A stretch of 64,000 nucleotides of DNA from Pelotomaculum sp. PtaB.Bin104 (GCA_002067205.1 MVQL01000210.1:124001-188000); one strand, 5' to 3'. Positions 16,501 to 24,651 are shown, counted from the stretch's first letter. The notes: generated by a model not told the origin, from the letters alone. Program-made: numbers and translations.

Positions 16501-17526
16501 ATGGTCGTGGTCTGGAAAATTGGGCTGCCAGCCGGAAAAAACTAGCTCAAACTTAACCCGTTGATCTGTGTCAAGCAGTTGACTGTCTTCGATATAAAAA
16601 GCCATATCTTCATTATCATAAAAGGCCTTTTCGGCGCTGCCCTCTACTACTGAGAGGGGTTTTACCGCCATTGTTACATTTTCCAGGGTAACTTCTTTCA
16701 GGTCATTTATCTTCAAGGAATTAACAACACACCTGAGCCAGCGGTTCTTGATTCCATTGATTTCCGTTTCTTTTATTTCTCCCAATGCTTTTTTCTTTAA
16801 CACAAGCTTTTGAGATGATGAATTGCCGGTATCAATGTCCAGCAGATACCAATTTTCCTGTTTGACTTTTCTACCACCGGCAACAAGCTCTTGTTCTCCG
16901 AAATACTCCCACCTGACTATTTTTCCGTCTCTGAGCAACGGATTCCAGTTTGTTGACATCAATTCTATTTGAACCTGATTTTCAACCTTTAAAAGATCAC
17001 TGTGCCCCAGATAAAGAATGTGCTCCTGGAGGTCAGCTCCATCAAACAGCTCAAAAACCCGCTCTGCAGCCTGCCCGCTGAACAAATCAGCCGAAGCCTC
17101 AAAAATGCTGTCCGGTTTGACAGAAAAGACATTTACCAATTTAGCCGGAGTTGCCAGAATGTTACGTTCTGTCTCAAAGATGACGGGCTCCCCGCCATCA
17201 GCCGGATCTGCGACTACTTGTGTGCCCGCAGTAATCAGGACCGGCTCGGTAGCGCCGGAACTGAGCGTAAATGCGACCGGAGCCCGGGCCTGCTGCGCCG
17301 GTAAAAGTTTTACCCCAAGCATATTCAAAAACTCAACGGAATTCTTATCCGGCACCTGGTTTAACCGCTTAATGATCCCTTCAAACATGCTGGCAAATAT
17401 CCTGGTCAGGGCCCAACCGGCATCCGCAGTTTCGGGCTTCCACTCAGGAGTATAAAAAGGGGCCATCTCCCGGATTTGCAGCAATATATCTTCAATTCCC
17501 CTTTGGTCAATTTTGGGAGCCGACAT
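13558..17526 (-). CDS. eCIS baseplate J-like wedge protein (long form, 1322 aa)
   Basis: The largest gene of the cluster. The N-terminal ILLQIREMAPFYTPEW region and LNMLGVKLLPAQQARAPVAF resemble Afp11/baseplate J. At least three related beta-modules with a LYLG(H/F) signature and a following WEY-Y segment are inserted, at about residues 165-290, 300-410 and 850-960. The J core lies near the C-terminus (RHYLIDRAFGVIRFGDG, AVTLEDFEWLAREASRNIAR). Comparison with the 755-aa wedge shows the extra length is mainly duplicated LYLG modules. It follows the gp25 gene by 28 nt and overlaps the next gene by 4 nt. Confidence 0.87.
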   Translation of the reverse strand: MSAPKIDQRGIEDILLQIREMAPFYTPEWKPETADAGWALTRIFASMFEGIIKRLNQVPDKNSVEFLNMLGVKLLPAQQARAPVAFTLSSGATEPVLITAGTQVVADPADGGEPVIFETERNILATPAKLVNVFSVKPDSIFEASADLFSGQAAERVFELFDGADLQEHILYLGHSDLLKVENQVQIELMSTNWNPLLRDGKIVRWEYFGEQELVAGGRKVKQENWYLLDIDTGNSSSQKLVLKKKALGEIKETEINGIKNRWLRCVVNSLKINDLKEVTLENVTMAVKPLSVVEGSAEKAFYDNEDMAFYIEDSQLLDTDQRVKFELVFSGWQPNFPDHDHFCWQYYGKREGTAGWYELESEGGVTAKTVLHKNNTDRLVETEVKNNRNYWLRCLLTDADQASLYEVIELLDLKEFFEKYMSGFSPRLRHYLERYFREILFGELENARAYAYFPDPSDFKIPRELREKPGFIPHDELLIWDDGRIVVEYKELAWQFWKEAVNYLNKRSLTVEISVEKSPYILPDLMFKNDIPLELPGTSAPVFPFGRLPRVFDTFYLASSEALSKKDGKIILEFDISGGASSIPVGQVQGIGSDFARQLINHKTGDNTPDPIDTLDKLLKKSPEQLAGILTITTKESKEKPISVTQAINILEAARKEYFDKTGVYRPIGGGAASAQADELMLSWEYWDGAGWQVITGLVDHTGQLKVAGTVEFDCPGDLSATVVNGQENLWIRTRIISGDYGRERFISLDDKTWQTDTSLINPPILHSLKIQYATEPIYPEQAVILNNLEAAGVTTQIQNPSVPVKPFEPLADNHCALYLGFQSPPLKGPLSMFFSLLEQDYPEDSRPSFQWEYYREQKGTGEWVSLEVLDGTSSLSESGCLEFIGPPDMADNRVFGRDLYWIRAVDGGDIFKGANPSHAPILTGIYLNTTWATQSETVSDEILGSSNGEARQSYTCGKFPIISEDIWVNELIAISEYEKRTLAGSASQKVKEVTDEKGNTTEFWIKWDPVDDFLESGPDDRHYLIDRAFGVIRFGDGINGAVPPVGADNVRAGYRAGGGARGNVGQGEITGLKTSIAFVDGVNNPEPADGGSDTETLEKALERGPQMLRHQNRAVTLEDFEWLAREASRNIARVKCLPNIDDQGEQQSGWVTVVIVPESKAAKPKPSLRLKKQVEKRLQEQTANVIAFPRHLRVIGPDYQEISVSATVIAITIDIVPVVENRALQALNAVLHPLTGGSEGRGWEFGRFPQPSDLYALLEGIEGVDHVEALSITIRNELGLEINLDPDSPLDPTSINYAPNALVYSGKHTIRVKANMGGIA

Positions 17527-17554
17527 CAGCTCACCTCCGCCTGTAAAGGTTTCC

Positions 17555-17950
17555 CTACTTCTCTTTCAGATAAAACGGGTAAACCAAATTAAATTCATTG
17601 TTGGTACTGCGCACACAGTACTTAATATTAATCACCAGTTTGCCGAGATCAAACTGATCAGGGGTTGCCAGGACTTCGATGACCTCGATCCTGGGCTCCC
17701 ACTGTTTTAATGCCTCAAGGACACTGGACTCCATCATGCTCAATGTAGTCATGTTCATGGCCGCGAAAACAAAATCATGAATGCCACACCCGAAATCAGG
17801 CTGCATGACGCGTTCACCTTTGGCAGTGGAAAGAATAATCCAGATTGCTTCCTTAATATCATCTTCATATGCGGACATCAGCACTTTTCCGGTCGCTGCA
17901 TCCACAGCCACGGGAAACCGCCAGCCTTTGCCCAGAAAATCCCTGCTCAT
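17555..17950 (-). CDS. gp25-like baseplate wedge protein (Afp9-like)
   Basis: 131 aa, normal length for the GPW/gp25 family (lysozyme-like wedge subunit without lysozyme activity). The diagnostic AIWIILSTAKGERVMQPDFG block (family: ILxTxxGERVMxPxFG) is present, followed by the ESSVLEALKQWEPRIEV helix. In contractile systems gp25 bridges spike, sheath initiation and the wedges. It follows the PAAR gene by 37 nt and precedes the large J gene. Confidence 0.93.
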   Translation of the reverse strand: MSRDFLGKGWRFPVAVDAATGKVLMSAYEDDIKEAIWIILSTAKGERVMQPDFGCGIHDFVFAAMNMTTLSMMESSVLEALKQWEPRIEVIEVLATPDQFDLGKLVINIKYCVRSTNNEFNLVYPFYLKEK

Positions 17951-17987
17951 GGCTACCTCCGATTTCGCCTGTGCCAGGCGAGCTTGA

Positions 17988-18281
17988 TTACCCGATCATC
18001 ACTGTTGGTTCTCCCATGGTTATTGAATTGGGAGGCCCGCTTTCCGTGATCATATCGCCCTGGCGCGCAGCCGGAAGGTTATTGATGAAAACCGTCGTGC
18101 TCCCCATCGCGACAACTCCTCCCACATGAGGAACTGTCCCTGAAACCAGGGGACAGGTATGAAAGTCCGCGGTTGCCCGCCAGGCCGGTTTACCCCCGAT
18201 TAATACATTCACACTGCCCGGGCCCGGGCTTAAGGGAGTCCCATGACTCGTGATATCTCCAACTCTTGCTACCGGCGGCAT
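17988..18281 (-). CDS. PAAR-domain spike tip protein (Afp10-like)
   Basis: 97 aa consisting of a single PAAR domain: VARVGDITSHG start, TADFHTCP and TVPHVGGVV (His and Cys ligands for a tip metal ion), and the PAARQGD box that names the family. No extension or toxin domain is fused, so it serves as a simple membrane-piercing tip on the gpV spike encoded just upstream. Length and order (spike-PAAR-gp25) match Afp8-Afp10-Afp9 logic. Confidence 0.93.
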   Translation of the reverse strand: MPPVARVGDITSHGTPLSPGPGSVNVLIGGKPAWRATADFHTCPLVSGTVPHVGGVVAMGSTTVFINNLPAARQGDMITESGPPNSITMGEPTVMIG

Positions 18282-18322
18282 ATCGCTTCCTCCTGTTCTT
18301 GGTGCCAGATCCTGCCCGGCAC

Positions 18323-18982
18323 CTAATTAATTTGCACCATCGCTCCTTTGATGGTCATCGTGCCTGAGGATTTTAAGGTCATTGTACCTCCAGCCTCGAT
18401 TTCGATAACCTGGGCTTTTATGCTCAGTTTCATACCGCTTTCCATGGCGATGCTGTTTTGGGCCGAATCGATGATTATCTTATTGGACCCGGTTTTGTCT
18501 TCGATCTGAATTTTTTCCGCTCCAGCCGCATCATCCAGAATGATCTTGTGACCGGCCTTGGTGTGGATTTCCAGCTTCTCCTTTTTCTGATCACTGTTAT
18601 CGTCAAACAGTATTTCATGACCGCTCCTGGACTTTATTTTCCGGACATTGTTTTTCCCGTCACTGTTGGTTTCAGGCGGCTGATCCTGTCCATTCCAGAG
18701 CGCTCCGATCACATAAGGATGACTGATATCCTCCTGTTCAAAAGCAACCAGCACCTCATCCCCGACTTCCGGCAGGAAAAAGCTGCCCCGGTCATTTCCG
18801 GCCATCAGGGTAGCCACCCGAGCCCAATAGCTTTCGTCCCCGTTTTCCCGCCAGGGAAATTTCACCTTCACTCTGCCCATCCCATCAGGGTCTTGATTGT
18901 TTGACACGATACCGGTAACAACTCCCGCCACTTTCCCTCCGGTTCTTCCCGTGGGGATATTTAGCAAATCATAGAGACTCAT
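18323..18982 (-). CDS. gpV/VgrG-type spike protein (OB fold + beta needle)
   Basis: 219 aa. The N-terminal OB-fold has GVVTGIVSNNQDPDGMGRVKV, WARVATLMAGNDRGSFFLPE and a GDEVLVAFEQED motif, as in gp5/gpV and the VgrG base. A repetitive alternating segment follows (HEILFDDN, HKIILDDA, NKIIIDSA, then MKLSIKA and TMTLKSS), forming the triangular beta-helix needle. In Afp8 and VgrG this part is fused to the gpD-like barrels; here those lie in a separate gene that overlaps it by 4 nt. No effector is fused to the C-terminus. Confidence 0.9.
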   Translation of the reverse strand: MSLYDLLNIPTGRTGGKVAGVVTGIVSNNQDPDGMGRVKVKFPWRENGDESYWARVATLMAGNDRGSFFLPEVGDEVLVAFEQEDISHPYVIGALWNGQDQPPETNSDGKNNVRKIKSRSGHEILFDDNSDQKKEKLEIHTKAGHKIILDDAAGAEKIQIEDKTGSNKIIIDSAQNSIAMESGMKLSIKAQVIEIEAGGTMTLKSSGTMTIKGAMVQIN

Positions 18983-20058
18983 ATGGCATTCTCCTTGACA
19001 CTAAAGGTTGTACGGTATCCCGAACTACCAATGCTGTGATTTGTCCGCTCCACATAATAGGTTTTACTGAATTTTTTTCCCAGGTTATCCAGCTTGATGT
19101 TTTTTCCATGCAGCAATTCAGGGATCCCGATACTCTCCCCGTTGCCCCTAACCAACCCATCAGCACACCTGTTCAAGATGGCCCTGGCGCGGTTATCGGC
19201 CTCTTCCCGAGAATCAACCGGCAGGCGTAAACGCTCGGTGACTGTTTGACTGTAGACACTGTTAACCATCTCACTGCCGGTTCTTCCACTGCTGTCCCGC
19301 CCTTGTTCATCACCGGTTTTGGCCCTGCCTACTATTTCTTTTTTAGCCCTGGCGTCCCATCCCCTGACCTCAACCTCGGAAACCTGTTCACCAAGATTAA
19401 TCTCCGGCGAAAAGCTCACCAGTGTTTTTCCCCATTCCAAATTAATCACGGGGGCTTCATCATTGGCCGGGGCTCGAAAATACAGGGTCCTGCCAAATAC
19501 GAAAAATTCAAAGTGGTTTCTTTGGGCGAGTCTGGTCAGAAAATCGAAATCACTTTCCTGGTCCTGATTTACCTCAGGGTGTTTTACCCTGGTATCCTCC
19601 ACCACACTGCTCAAACTATATTTTGAGGCTATTTTTTTGGCAATATCGCTGTCTTTGACATCAGGGGGCCAGGGTGTTGATTGCCTTCCCTTCATCATCC
19701 GGTGGGAAAGGTCAAAACCGCTGACTTCCAAAAAAGGTAACCCTCCCGCAGGGTAAGTCACCCTAACTGATGTGATTAAACCGGTGAGCATCGATTCAAA
19801 TTTGTCCGTATAGCCCATTTTGATTTCCACCCCGCTTCCCGGGGCAAAAAGCTGGTCCATCCATTTCAATTCCCGCCTTACGGCATCATAGGAGTTATTT
19901 ACCATAAAGGAGAAGGAATCGGCGCCCTCGAGGGTGTTGTCCACACTTATATTACCGATTTCAACACCGGCGTGGAGCAAATCTTTCCCTTCAACTTTAA
20001 CCTGAAAAGCAGGAGCATAAAAATTCCGGTATTTTTTCTCCAAGTCAATAAATTCCAT
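18979..20058 (-). CDS. gpD-like spike hub protein (phage late control D, Afp8 N-terminal part)
   Basis: 359 aa. Signatures of the gpD/gp27 family: FSFMVNNSYDA, GVEIKMGYTDKFESMLTGLI, SGFDLSHRMMKG, and SDFDFLTRLAQRNHFEFFVFG. It forms the hub on which the tube sits and to which the gpV needle attaches. It starts at 20058, 5 nt after the LysM gene, and overlaps the gpV gene by 4 nt, consistent with tight stoichiometric coupling. Confidence 0.9.
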   Translation of the reverse strand: MEFIDLEKKYRNFYAPAFQVKVEGKDLLHAGVEIGNISVDNTLEGADSFSFMVNNSYDAVRRELKWMDQLFAPGSGVEIKMGYTDKFESMLTGLITSVRVTYPAGGLPFLEVSGFDLSHRMMKGRQSTPWPPDVKDSDIAKKIASKYSLSSVVEDTRVKHPEVNQDQESDFDFLTRLAQRNHFEFFVFGRTLYFRAPANDEAPVINLEWGKTLVSFSPEINLGEQVSEVEVRGWDARAKKEIVGRAKTGDEQGRDSSGRTGSEMVNSVYSQTVTERLRLPVDSREEADNRARAILNRCADGLVRGNGESIGIPELLHGKNIKLDNLGKKFSKTYYVERTNHSIGSSGYRTTFSVKENAI

Positions 20059-20062
20059 CTTT

Positions 20063-20698
20063 TCACTCCAATGGGGGAATGATTATTTCCCTCCCCGCCT
20101 CCAGTGTCCTGGGATTATCGATATTATTAGCCTCGGCGATCATCCTCCACAAGCCCGGGTCACCGTATTCCCTATCGGCAAGCAGCCAAAGGCTGTCCCC
20201 CTGTTTGATCACCCTGTGTTTGGTTCTGTCGGCGGACTGCCTGGGCGGGCTTTGCAGCTGTTCGGTAATAGTCTTGTATTCCTTGAAGGTCACGCTTAGG
20301 GTCGCCCTAACCGGGATACCGGAGTCTAAAAACATGGTAAACCGCTGGTTTACCCGCTCCAACACGGCTTTGAATTCAAGTTTCCCCCAGATAAATTTAC
20401 AGACCGGCGGGGCATGCAGGCCCCTGTCGATGTCAAGCATGGCTGTAAGCTTGCCGGAATAAATCCTGACATCTGTTCCTTTCTCATATGTATCAAAAAA
20501 CAGGTCCATATTTAATGTAGCAGCATTTCCGCTGACAAACGATGTTACTGGAACCTGCAGACCCGGAATGGCAGTGCTCTGAAACTGGTTACTTTTTTCA
20601 ATGGAATACTCGGTAGGGTTAAACAGCACTTTTACCGGCTCACCTTTATGGTTCCCTTTTTCATCTAACGGCTGGACCAGAGCCTTCTCCAAAGCCAT
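20063..20698 (-). CDS. LysM baseplate adaptor (Afp7-like)
   Basis: 211 aa. The N-terminal domain (VKVLFNPTEYSIEKSNQF, then MDLFFDTYEKGTDVR) is typical of Afp7/gp53-like proteins. A LysM domain occupies about residues 160-211 (KQGDSLWLLADREYGDPGLW and LEAGREIIIPP). In contractile particles this protein joins the inner baseplate to the tube/hub; the LysM may contact spike or peptidoglycan. It lies between the repeat protein and the spike hub gene. Confidence 0.9.
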   Translation of the reverse strand: MALEKALVQPLDEKGNHKGEPVKVLFNPTEYSIEKSNQFQSTAIPGLQVPVTSFVSGNAATLNMDLFFDTYEKGTDVRIYSGKLTAMLDIDRGLHAPPVCKFIWGKLEFKAVLERVNQRFTMFLDSGIPVRATLSVTFKEYKTITEQLQSPPRQSADRTKHRVIKQGDSLWLLADREYGDPGLWRMIAEANNIDNPRTLEAGREIIIPPLE

Positions 20699-20704
20699 CT
20701 ATCC

Positions 20705-22618
20705 TCACATCCCTCTTCGTTCCCGCTCAATCCTGATTTTACGCTCGATCACCTGATAAACCTGGTCGGCAATCCGGTTGACATCCACCGGATATGCCTG
20801 CTGGAAACCATGCCGTGCTTCTATGACCTCCACAGGATTCACCTGCCGGGAACCCTGCTGTGCTTTAATTATCTTCAGCTCGTCCCTGTGCACCACGACT
20901 TCTTTTTTGTCCGCAGCCTTTAATTTGAAGGATTCTGGCCTTGGCGCCGCCGCCACATCCATCCTGAACGATGGATACGCTGCTTCTTTACCATCTTTCT
21001 TAACGGCTGCAGGTCTGAAATGCCTGTTAAATATTGTCTGCAGATACCCTTCAGGCTGAATGCTTGTATTGTTGCTCGATGCAAAAATATTCACGGGGTT
21101 ACTAGCTAAATTATCCGCTGCCACAGGTGTGTTTCTATTGGGCAAAATATTTTTTTGGGCCGGGATGCTTCCTTGGGCACTATTGGTAAGGATATTTCTG
21201 TGAGCCAAACTTCTTCTATTGTTCAAAATACTCATGTGGTCGAAAATACTTATGCCATCAAAAATATATCTGCGGGTAGAACGGGAAAACTCTTCCCGGT
21301 CAAAGTTCCTGCTTTTCTCTAAGATTACAGTCTGGTCAAATAATCCTTTTCTATTTACAACCCTTTCGCGTTCCAGTAACATTTCTCTGTGAACCGAGGC
21401 AGGACTCCGTGCAAATATCCGGGAGTAACGCCAACTGATTGCTTTTTCCTTTTTTGAAACTACTTTATTATTGCTCGATGCGAAAACAGCCGCAGGGTTA
21501 CTGGCCAAGTTATTCGCTGTCTCAGTTGTTTTTTTATCGGGCAAAATATTTTTTTGAGCCGGGATGCTTCCTTGATCTCTATTGGTAAAGATATTTTCGT
21601 GAGCCAAACTTCTTCTATTGTTCAAAATACTCCTGTGGTCGAAAATATTTATGCCATCGTAAACATATTTGCGGGCAGACCGGGAAAACTCTTCCCGTTC
21701 AAAGTTCTTGCTTCTCTCTAAGACCAGAGTCTGGTCAAATAATCCCTTTCTATTTACAACCCTTTCCCGTTCCAGTAACATTTCTCTGTGAACCGAGGCA
21801 GGACTCCGTGCAAATATCCGGGAGTAACGCTTACTGATTGCTTTTTCCTTTTTCGAAACTACTTTATTATTGCTCAATGCATAAACAGCCGCAAGATTAC
21901 TGGCCAAGTTATCCGCTGTCTCAGTTGTTTTTTTATCGGGCAAAATATTTTTTTGAGCCGGGATGCTTCCTTGGGCCAAGATATTTCTGTGGATCAAGCT
22001 ATCTCTACTGGTAAGGACATTTCTGCGAACCAAGCTGCTTCTATTGTTCAAAATACTTATGTGGTCCAAAATACTTCTGCCATTAAAAATATATCCTCGG
22101 GCAGACCGGGAAAACTCTTCCCGGTCAAAGCTCCTGCTTTTCTCTAAAAAAAGAGTCTGGTCAAATAATCCCTTTCTGTTTACAATACATCCCCGCTCCA
22201 ATAACATTTTTCTGTGAACCGAGGCAGGGCCCCATGCAAATATCCGGGAGTAACGCTTACTGGGATATCCTGTTGACAAGGTATGCAAATTGTTGATGGG
22301 TAGCCAAACGATATCCCGACCGGCCGATTTGTATAAAGGGTAAGGTGTTGTCAGCCAATTAAGTGTCAAGTTCAAACCTATATGCTCAATCCGGGTAATG
22401 TTGAATCTGTTCACCTGGTATTGATTTACCGGCGGCAGTGATGTTTCGCTATGGCTTTTTAGAAGGAACTGGACCGGGAAACCGCCACGTCTTCTCTGAA
22501 CCTGATATTTCCCGGTAATTTTACGCAAAAAATCATCACTGCCCGAACAGATCCGGCGTGAACCCGGTGTCACCAGGCCTTGCTTATTCAATTTCTGTTG
22601 CCTTATTCCGCCGGTCAT
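20705..22618 (-). CDS. eCIS-associated protein with three ~140-aa repeats, function unknown
   Basis: 637 aa, very basic and polar, without signal peptide. Three near-identical repeats begin with YSRIFA(R/W)xPASVHR at plus-strand positions near 22256, 21830 and 21430 (units of 142 and 133 aa). Each contains NRKGLFDQT, REEFSRS(A/T)R, DHxSILNNR and GSIPAQKNILP. The C-terminus ends in NRIADQVYQVIERKIRIERERRG, a helix I have seen conserved at the same position in other eCIS clusters. It sits between the second DUF4157 protein and the LysM adaptor. No recognisable Afp14 tape measure exists in the cluster, so a ruler or cargo-anchoring role is possible; this is inference. Confidence 0.75.
   Translation of the reverse strand: MTGGIRQQKLNKQGLVTPGSRRICSGSDDFLRKITGKYQVQRRRGGFPVQFLLKSHSETSLPPVNQYQVNRFNITRIEHIGLNLTLNWLTTPYPLYKSAGRDIVWLPINNLHTLSTGYPSKRYSRIFAWGPASVHRKMLLERGCIVNRKGLFDQTLFLEKSRSFDREEFSRSARGYIFNGRSILDHISILNNRSSLVRRNVLTSRDSLIHRNILAQGSIPAQKNILPDKKTTETADNLASNLAAVYALSNNKVVSKKEKAISKRYSRIFARSPASVHREMLLERERVVNRKGLFDQTLVLERSKNFEREEFSRSARKYVYDGINIFDHRSILNNRRSLAHENIFTNRDQGSIPAQKNILPDKKTTETANNLASNPAAVFASSNNKVVSKKEKAISWRYSRIFARSPASVHREMLLERERVVNRKGLFDQTVILEKSRNFDREEFSRSTRRYIFDGISIFDHMSILNNRRSLAHRNILTNSAQGSIPAQKNILPNRNTPVAADNLASNPVNIFASSNNTSIQPEGYLQTIFNRHFRPAAVKKDGKEAAYPSFRMDVAAAPRPESFKLKAADKKEVVVHRDELKIIKAQQGSRQVNPVEVIEARHGFQQAYPVDVNRIADQVYQVIERKIRIERERRGM
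21060..22260 (-). repeat. three in-frame ~400-bp DNA repeats
   Basis: The units are nearly identical over long runs at DNA level. For example, the plus-strand blocks following the ATCCGGGAGTAACG word recur at 22245, 21815 and 21420. This indicates recent duplication inside the gene for the 637-aa protein. Confidence 0.85.
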
Positions 22619-22640
22619 AATGCTCCACTCTCTGCTTAAT

Positions 22641-23990
22641 TTATGGCAGAACCGTAAAAGTTCTGGGACTGCTCCGGACGTTATTATTAATTATTACCAC
22701 GCCGACATCTCCCGGTGACAATCCTGCGGGAACCCTCACTCTGATGCTGGTCCCGGCATGGCTGTAAACCCATGATAGGGCGCGGCCGGCATCGACTGTA
22801 CCAAACATGATTCTGTCATTGGGACCCTGGGATGGCCCGACACTGAAAGCGCCGCGGATGGTCACCACATCCCCCGGCCTGCCACTGGCAGGGCTCATGC
22901 CGCTAATCGTGAACGGGGTAAAAACATAACATTGATCAGGTGCCATCTCACAGGTTCTTTCATCATTCTGCCCGCCTGAATGCATCATCTCATGAAGCAG
23001 GGTGGAGGCAATATCCCATTTGCCCATTCGATACACATAGGCGTCATAGGAAACATCGCTGCTGCCAAGAAAAGCAGTGACACCGAGACTTCCTTCAGTT
23101 GCATATTCCCAGATTCTTGCCCTGTTCAAAATCTGCTGGCCTGTTTCACCGGTCGTTGTATTATTGGTAAAATAGTCGTTGCAGCGCCGAACCTTCATCT
23201 TATCCTCAATAATTTTCATCGCCTCATTTACTCTAGGGCGATGATTGTTAGGCACCGGCAGAAAATCCGGGTTACCGGCCACACTGCCTGCTCCATAGCT
23301 CCAAAACTGGATTTTCTTTCTGGAAATCCCTGATGTCTGCTGAACCACATGGGTCAGCTCATGGGCCATCAACTGCTTGCCCTGGGTGGTCTGAGGGTTG
23401 AAACGGCCGGAGTTAAAAAACACATCATGCCCGATGGTGAAGGCTTCCGCACGCAAGTCATGGGCAGTTTTCCCGGCAAAAGAATCGGTGTGAATACGAA
23501 CCTGGCCAAAATCACGTCCAAAAAATCTTTCCATGCCGGATCGCGTATCCCGGTCCATATGGGTGCCGGACCCTTTCCGGGCCATGATCCCCTTGACCAA
23601 ACCGGCTTCCCCGGGTATATTTCGGTCACAGCCAGTGGATTTCTTTTGGATTATCTCTTCTGCCCGGTGAATCTTCAGTTCCATTTTTTGCGCTTCTTCT
23701 TCATCCCCCTTCCGGCAGGAACAGCCTCCGCCGCAAGACCCGCTGACCTTCATATAAATAGCGTTCGCCCCGCAGGTTTCCATGCACTTCGGATCTTTTT
23801 TCAGCTCATCAAAAAATTTCAGCACATATCTATTCCCATGCTGCGACTGCATTGCCTGGATAGCCGCGGGAACGCCCGTGGCTTTGTCCTCAACCCTCAC
23901 GCGGTGTCCGGCGGAAGTAGTTTTCCCCTGGGGATCCCGGGCTCTTGCGCTGCTCTCCCGGGCCATCTTTTGCCTGCCTGATTGATTCAC
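22641..23990 (-). CDS. DUF4157 protein with second HExxH site and IPT/TIG domain
   Basis: 449 aa from a GTG start. Residues about 60-95 carry a Cys-rich patch (CMETCGA, SCGGGCSC). The DUF4157 domain spans about 140-220, with VRIHTD and the zinc motif HELTHVVQQ near 208. A second metal motif, LLHEMMHSGG, lies near 330. The last 80 residues (FTISGMSPASGRPGDVVTIRG) are an IPT/TIG beta-sandwich. DUF4157 is known as a hallmark of eCIS-associated proteins and predicted effectors. Its position inside the structural block suggests either a particle component (tube plug) or a built-in protease effector. Confidence 0.83.
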   Translation of the reverse strand: MNQSGRQKMARESSARARDPQGKTTSAGHRVRVEDKATGVPAAIQAMQSQHGNRYVLKFFDELKKDPKCMETCGANAIYMKVSGSCGGGCSCRKGDEEEAQKMELKIHRAEEIIQKKSTGCDRNIPGEAGLVKGIMARKGSGTHMDRDTRSGMERFFGRDFGQVRIHTDSFAGKTAHDLRAEAFTIGHDVFFNSGRFNPQTTQGKQLMAHELTHVVQQTSGISRKKIQFWSYGAGSVAGNPDFLPVPNNHRPRVNEAMKIIEDKMKVRRCNDYFTNNTTTGETGQQILNRARIWEYATEGSLGVTAFLGSSDVSYDAYVYRMGKWDIASTLLHEMMHSGGQNDERTCEMAPDQCYVFTPFTISGMSPASGRPGDVVTIRGAFSVGPSQGPNDRIMFGTVDAGRALSWVYSHAGTSIRVRVPAGLSPGDVGVVIINNNVRSSPRTFTVLP

Positions 23991-24009
23991 TCACTTCACC
24001 CTAACACAC

Positions 24010-24444
24010 TTATCCTTTGGTCAGCCCATTATGGGCGATTTCCACACTCTCCACAGCAACCGCACTGCTATCCGCCTTCAGTTCCGGGCCGCTCCACTTT
24101 ACCGGATAAGCCTGTGAGAAGTTCCAGCGCCACTTCTCATTTCCGGCAGCATCAAGCAGGATCACGGAACCGTTTTTCCGCTCGATCTTACCTGCAGCCA
24201 CGTCGGCATGCCATTTCCAAAGCACGTCAGCATCGGTGATGCCCCGTTTAAAGGTCAGGTTGGAGTACTTAGTTATTTTGGGGAGTTTATGAACATAGCC
24301 ATTAACCCCGCCTTCCCTGTATTCTTCGGTTTCAGTTTCGGCCTGCAACCCGGAAACATCAGAGAAACCGCCTACGATCAGCCCGCCAATCTCTACTAAA
24401 AACCTGAAATTTGCGTAAGGGTCTTTTCTTATGCCCGTAGCCAT
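24010..24444 (-). CDS. eCIS tail tube protein, copy 2 (gp19-like)
   Basis: 144 aa of the T4 gp19/Afp1-Afp5 tube family. Shared marks are RKDPYANFRFLVEIGG, GGFSDVSGLQ, YREGG, ITKYSNLTFKRGITD and a closing VESVEIAHNGL. It forms hexameric rings stacked into the inner tube. It is about half identical to the 25.05-kb copy, differing mainly in mid-domain loops. By analogy with Afp5 it may be the first ring, on the LysM/hub side, because it is nearest the spike genes. Confidence 0.93.
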   Translation of the reverse strand: MATGIRKDPYANFRFLVEIGGLIVGGFSDVSGLQAETETEEYREGGVNGYVHKLPKITKYSNLTFKRGITDADVLWKWHADVAAGKIERKNGSVILLDAAGNEKWRWNFSQAYPVKWSGPELKADSSAVAVESVEIAHNGLTKG

Positions 24445-24459
24445 CTAAAGCCCTCTCCT

Positions 24460-24651
24460 TTAAAGGTCAAACATGTTTTCCGGTTCCTTGCTTAATCTTT
24501 TGTTGATCTTGGAAATCTCTTCACACCACTGTTTTCGATCGCGATGCTCCAATTGCATAATTTCATCATGAGACCAGTGGAGGTAATAGGCAATAAAGGC
24601 TACCTCCTCATAGAGTCGTTCCAGGGGGTAGCCGGTTATGCTTCCCCCCAG
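24460..24651 (-). CDS. DUF6760 micro-protein (Afp6-position), probable CTG start
   Basis: 63-aa protein with YPLERLYEEVAFIAYYLHW and HRDRKQWCEEISKIN, matching the small DUF6760 family of eCIS and tail-like clusters. The frame has no ATG, GTG or TTG upstream of the conserved block. The best start is the CTG at 24651, 7 nt after GGAGG; an ATA at 24639 is the only other rare candidate. It overlaps the preceding assembly gene by 16 nt and ends 16 nt before the second tube gene. Its role is unknown; the position suggests assembly of tube on baseplate. Confidence 0.8.
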   Translation of the reverse strand: MGGSITGYPLERLYEEVAFIAYYLHWSHDEIMQLEHRDRKQWCEEISKINKRLSKEPENMFDL

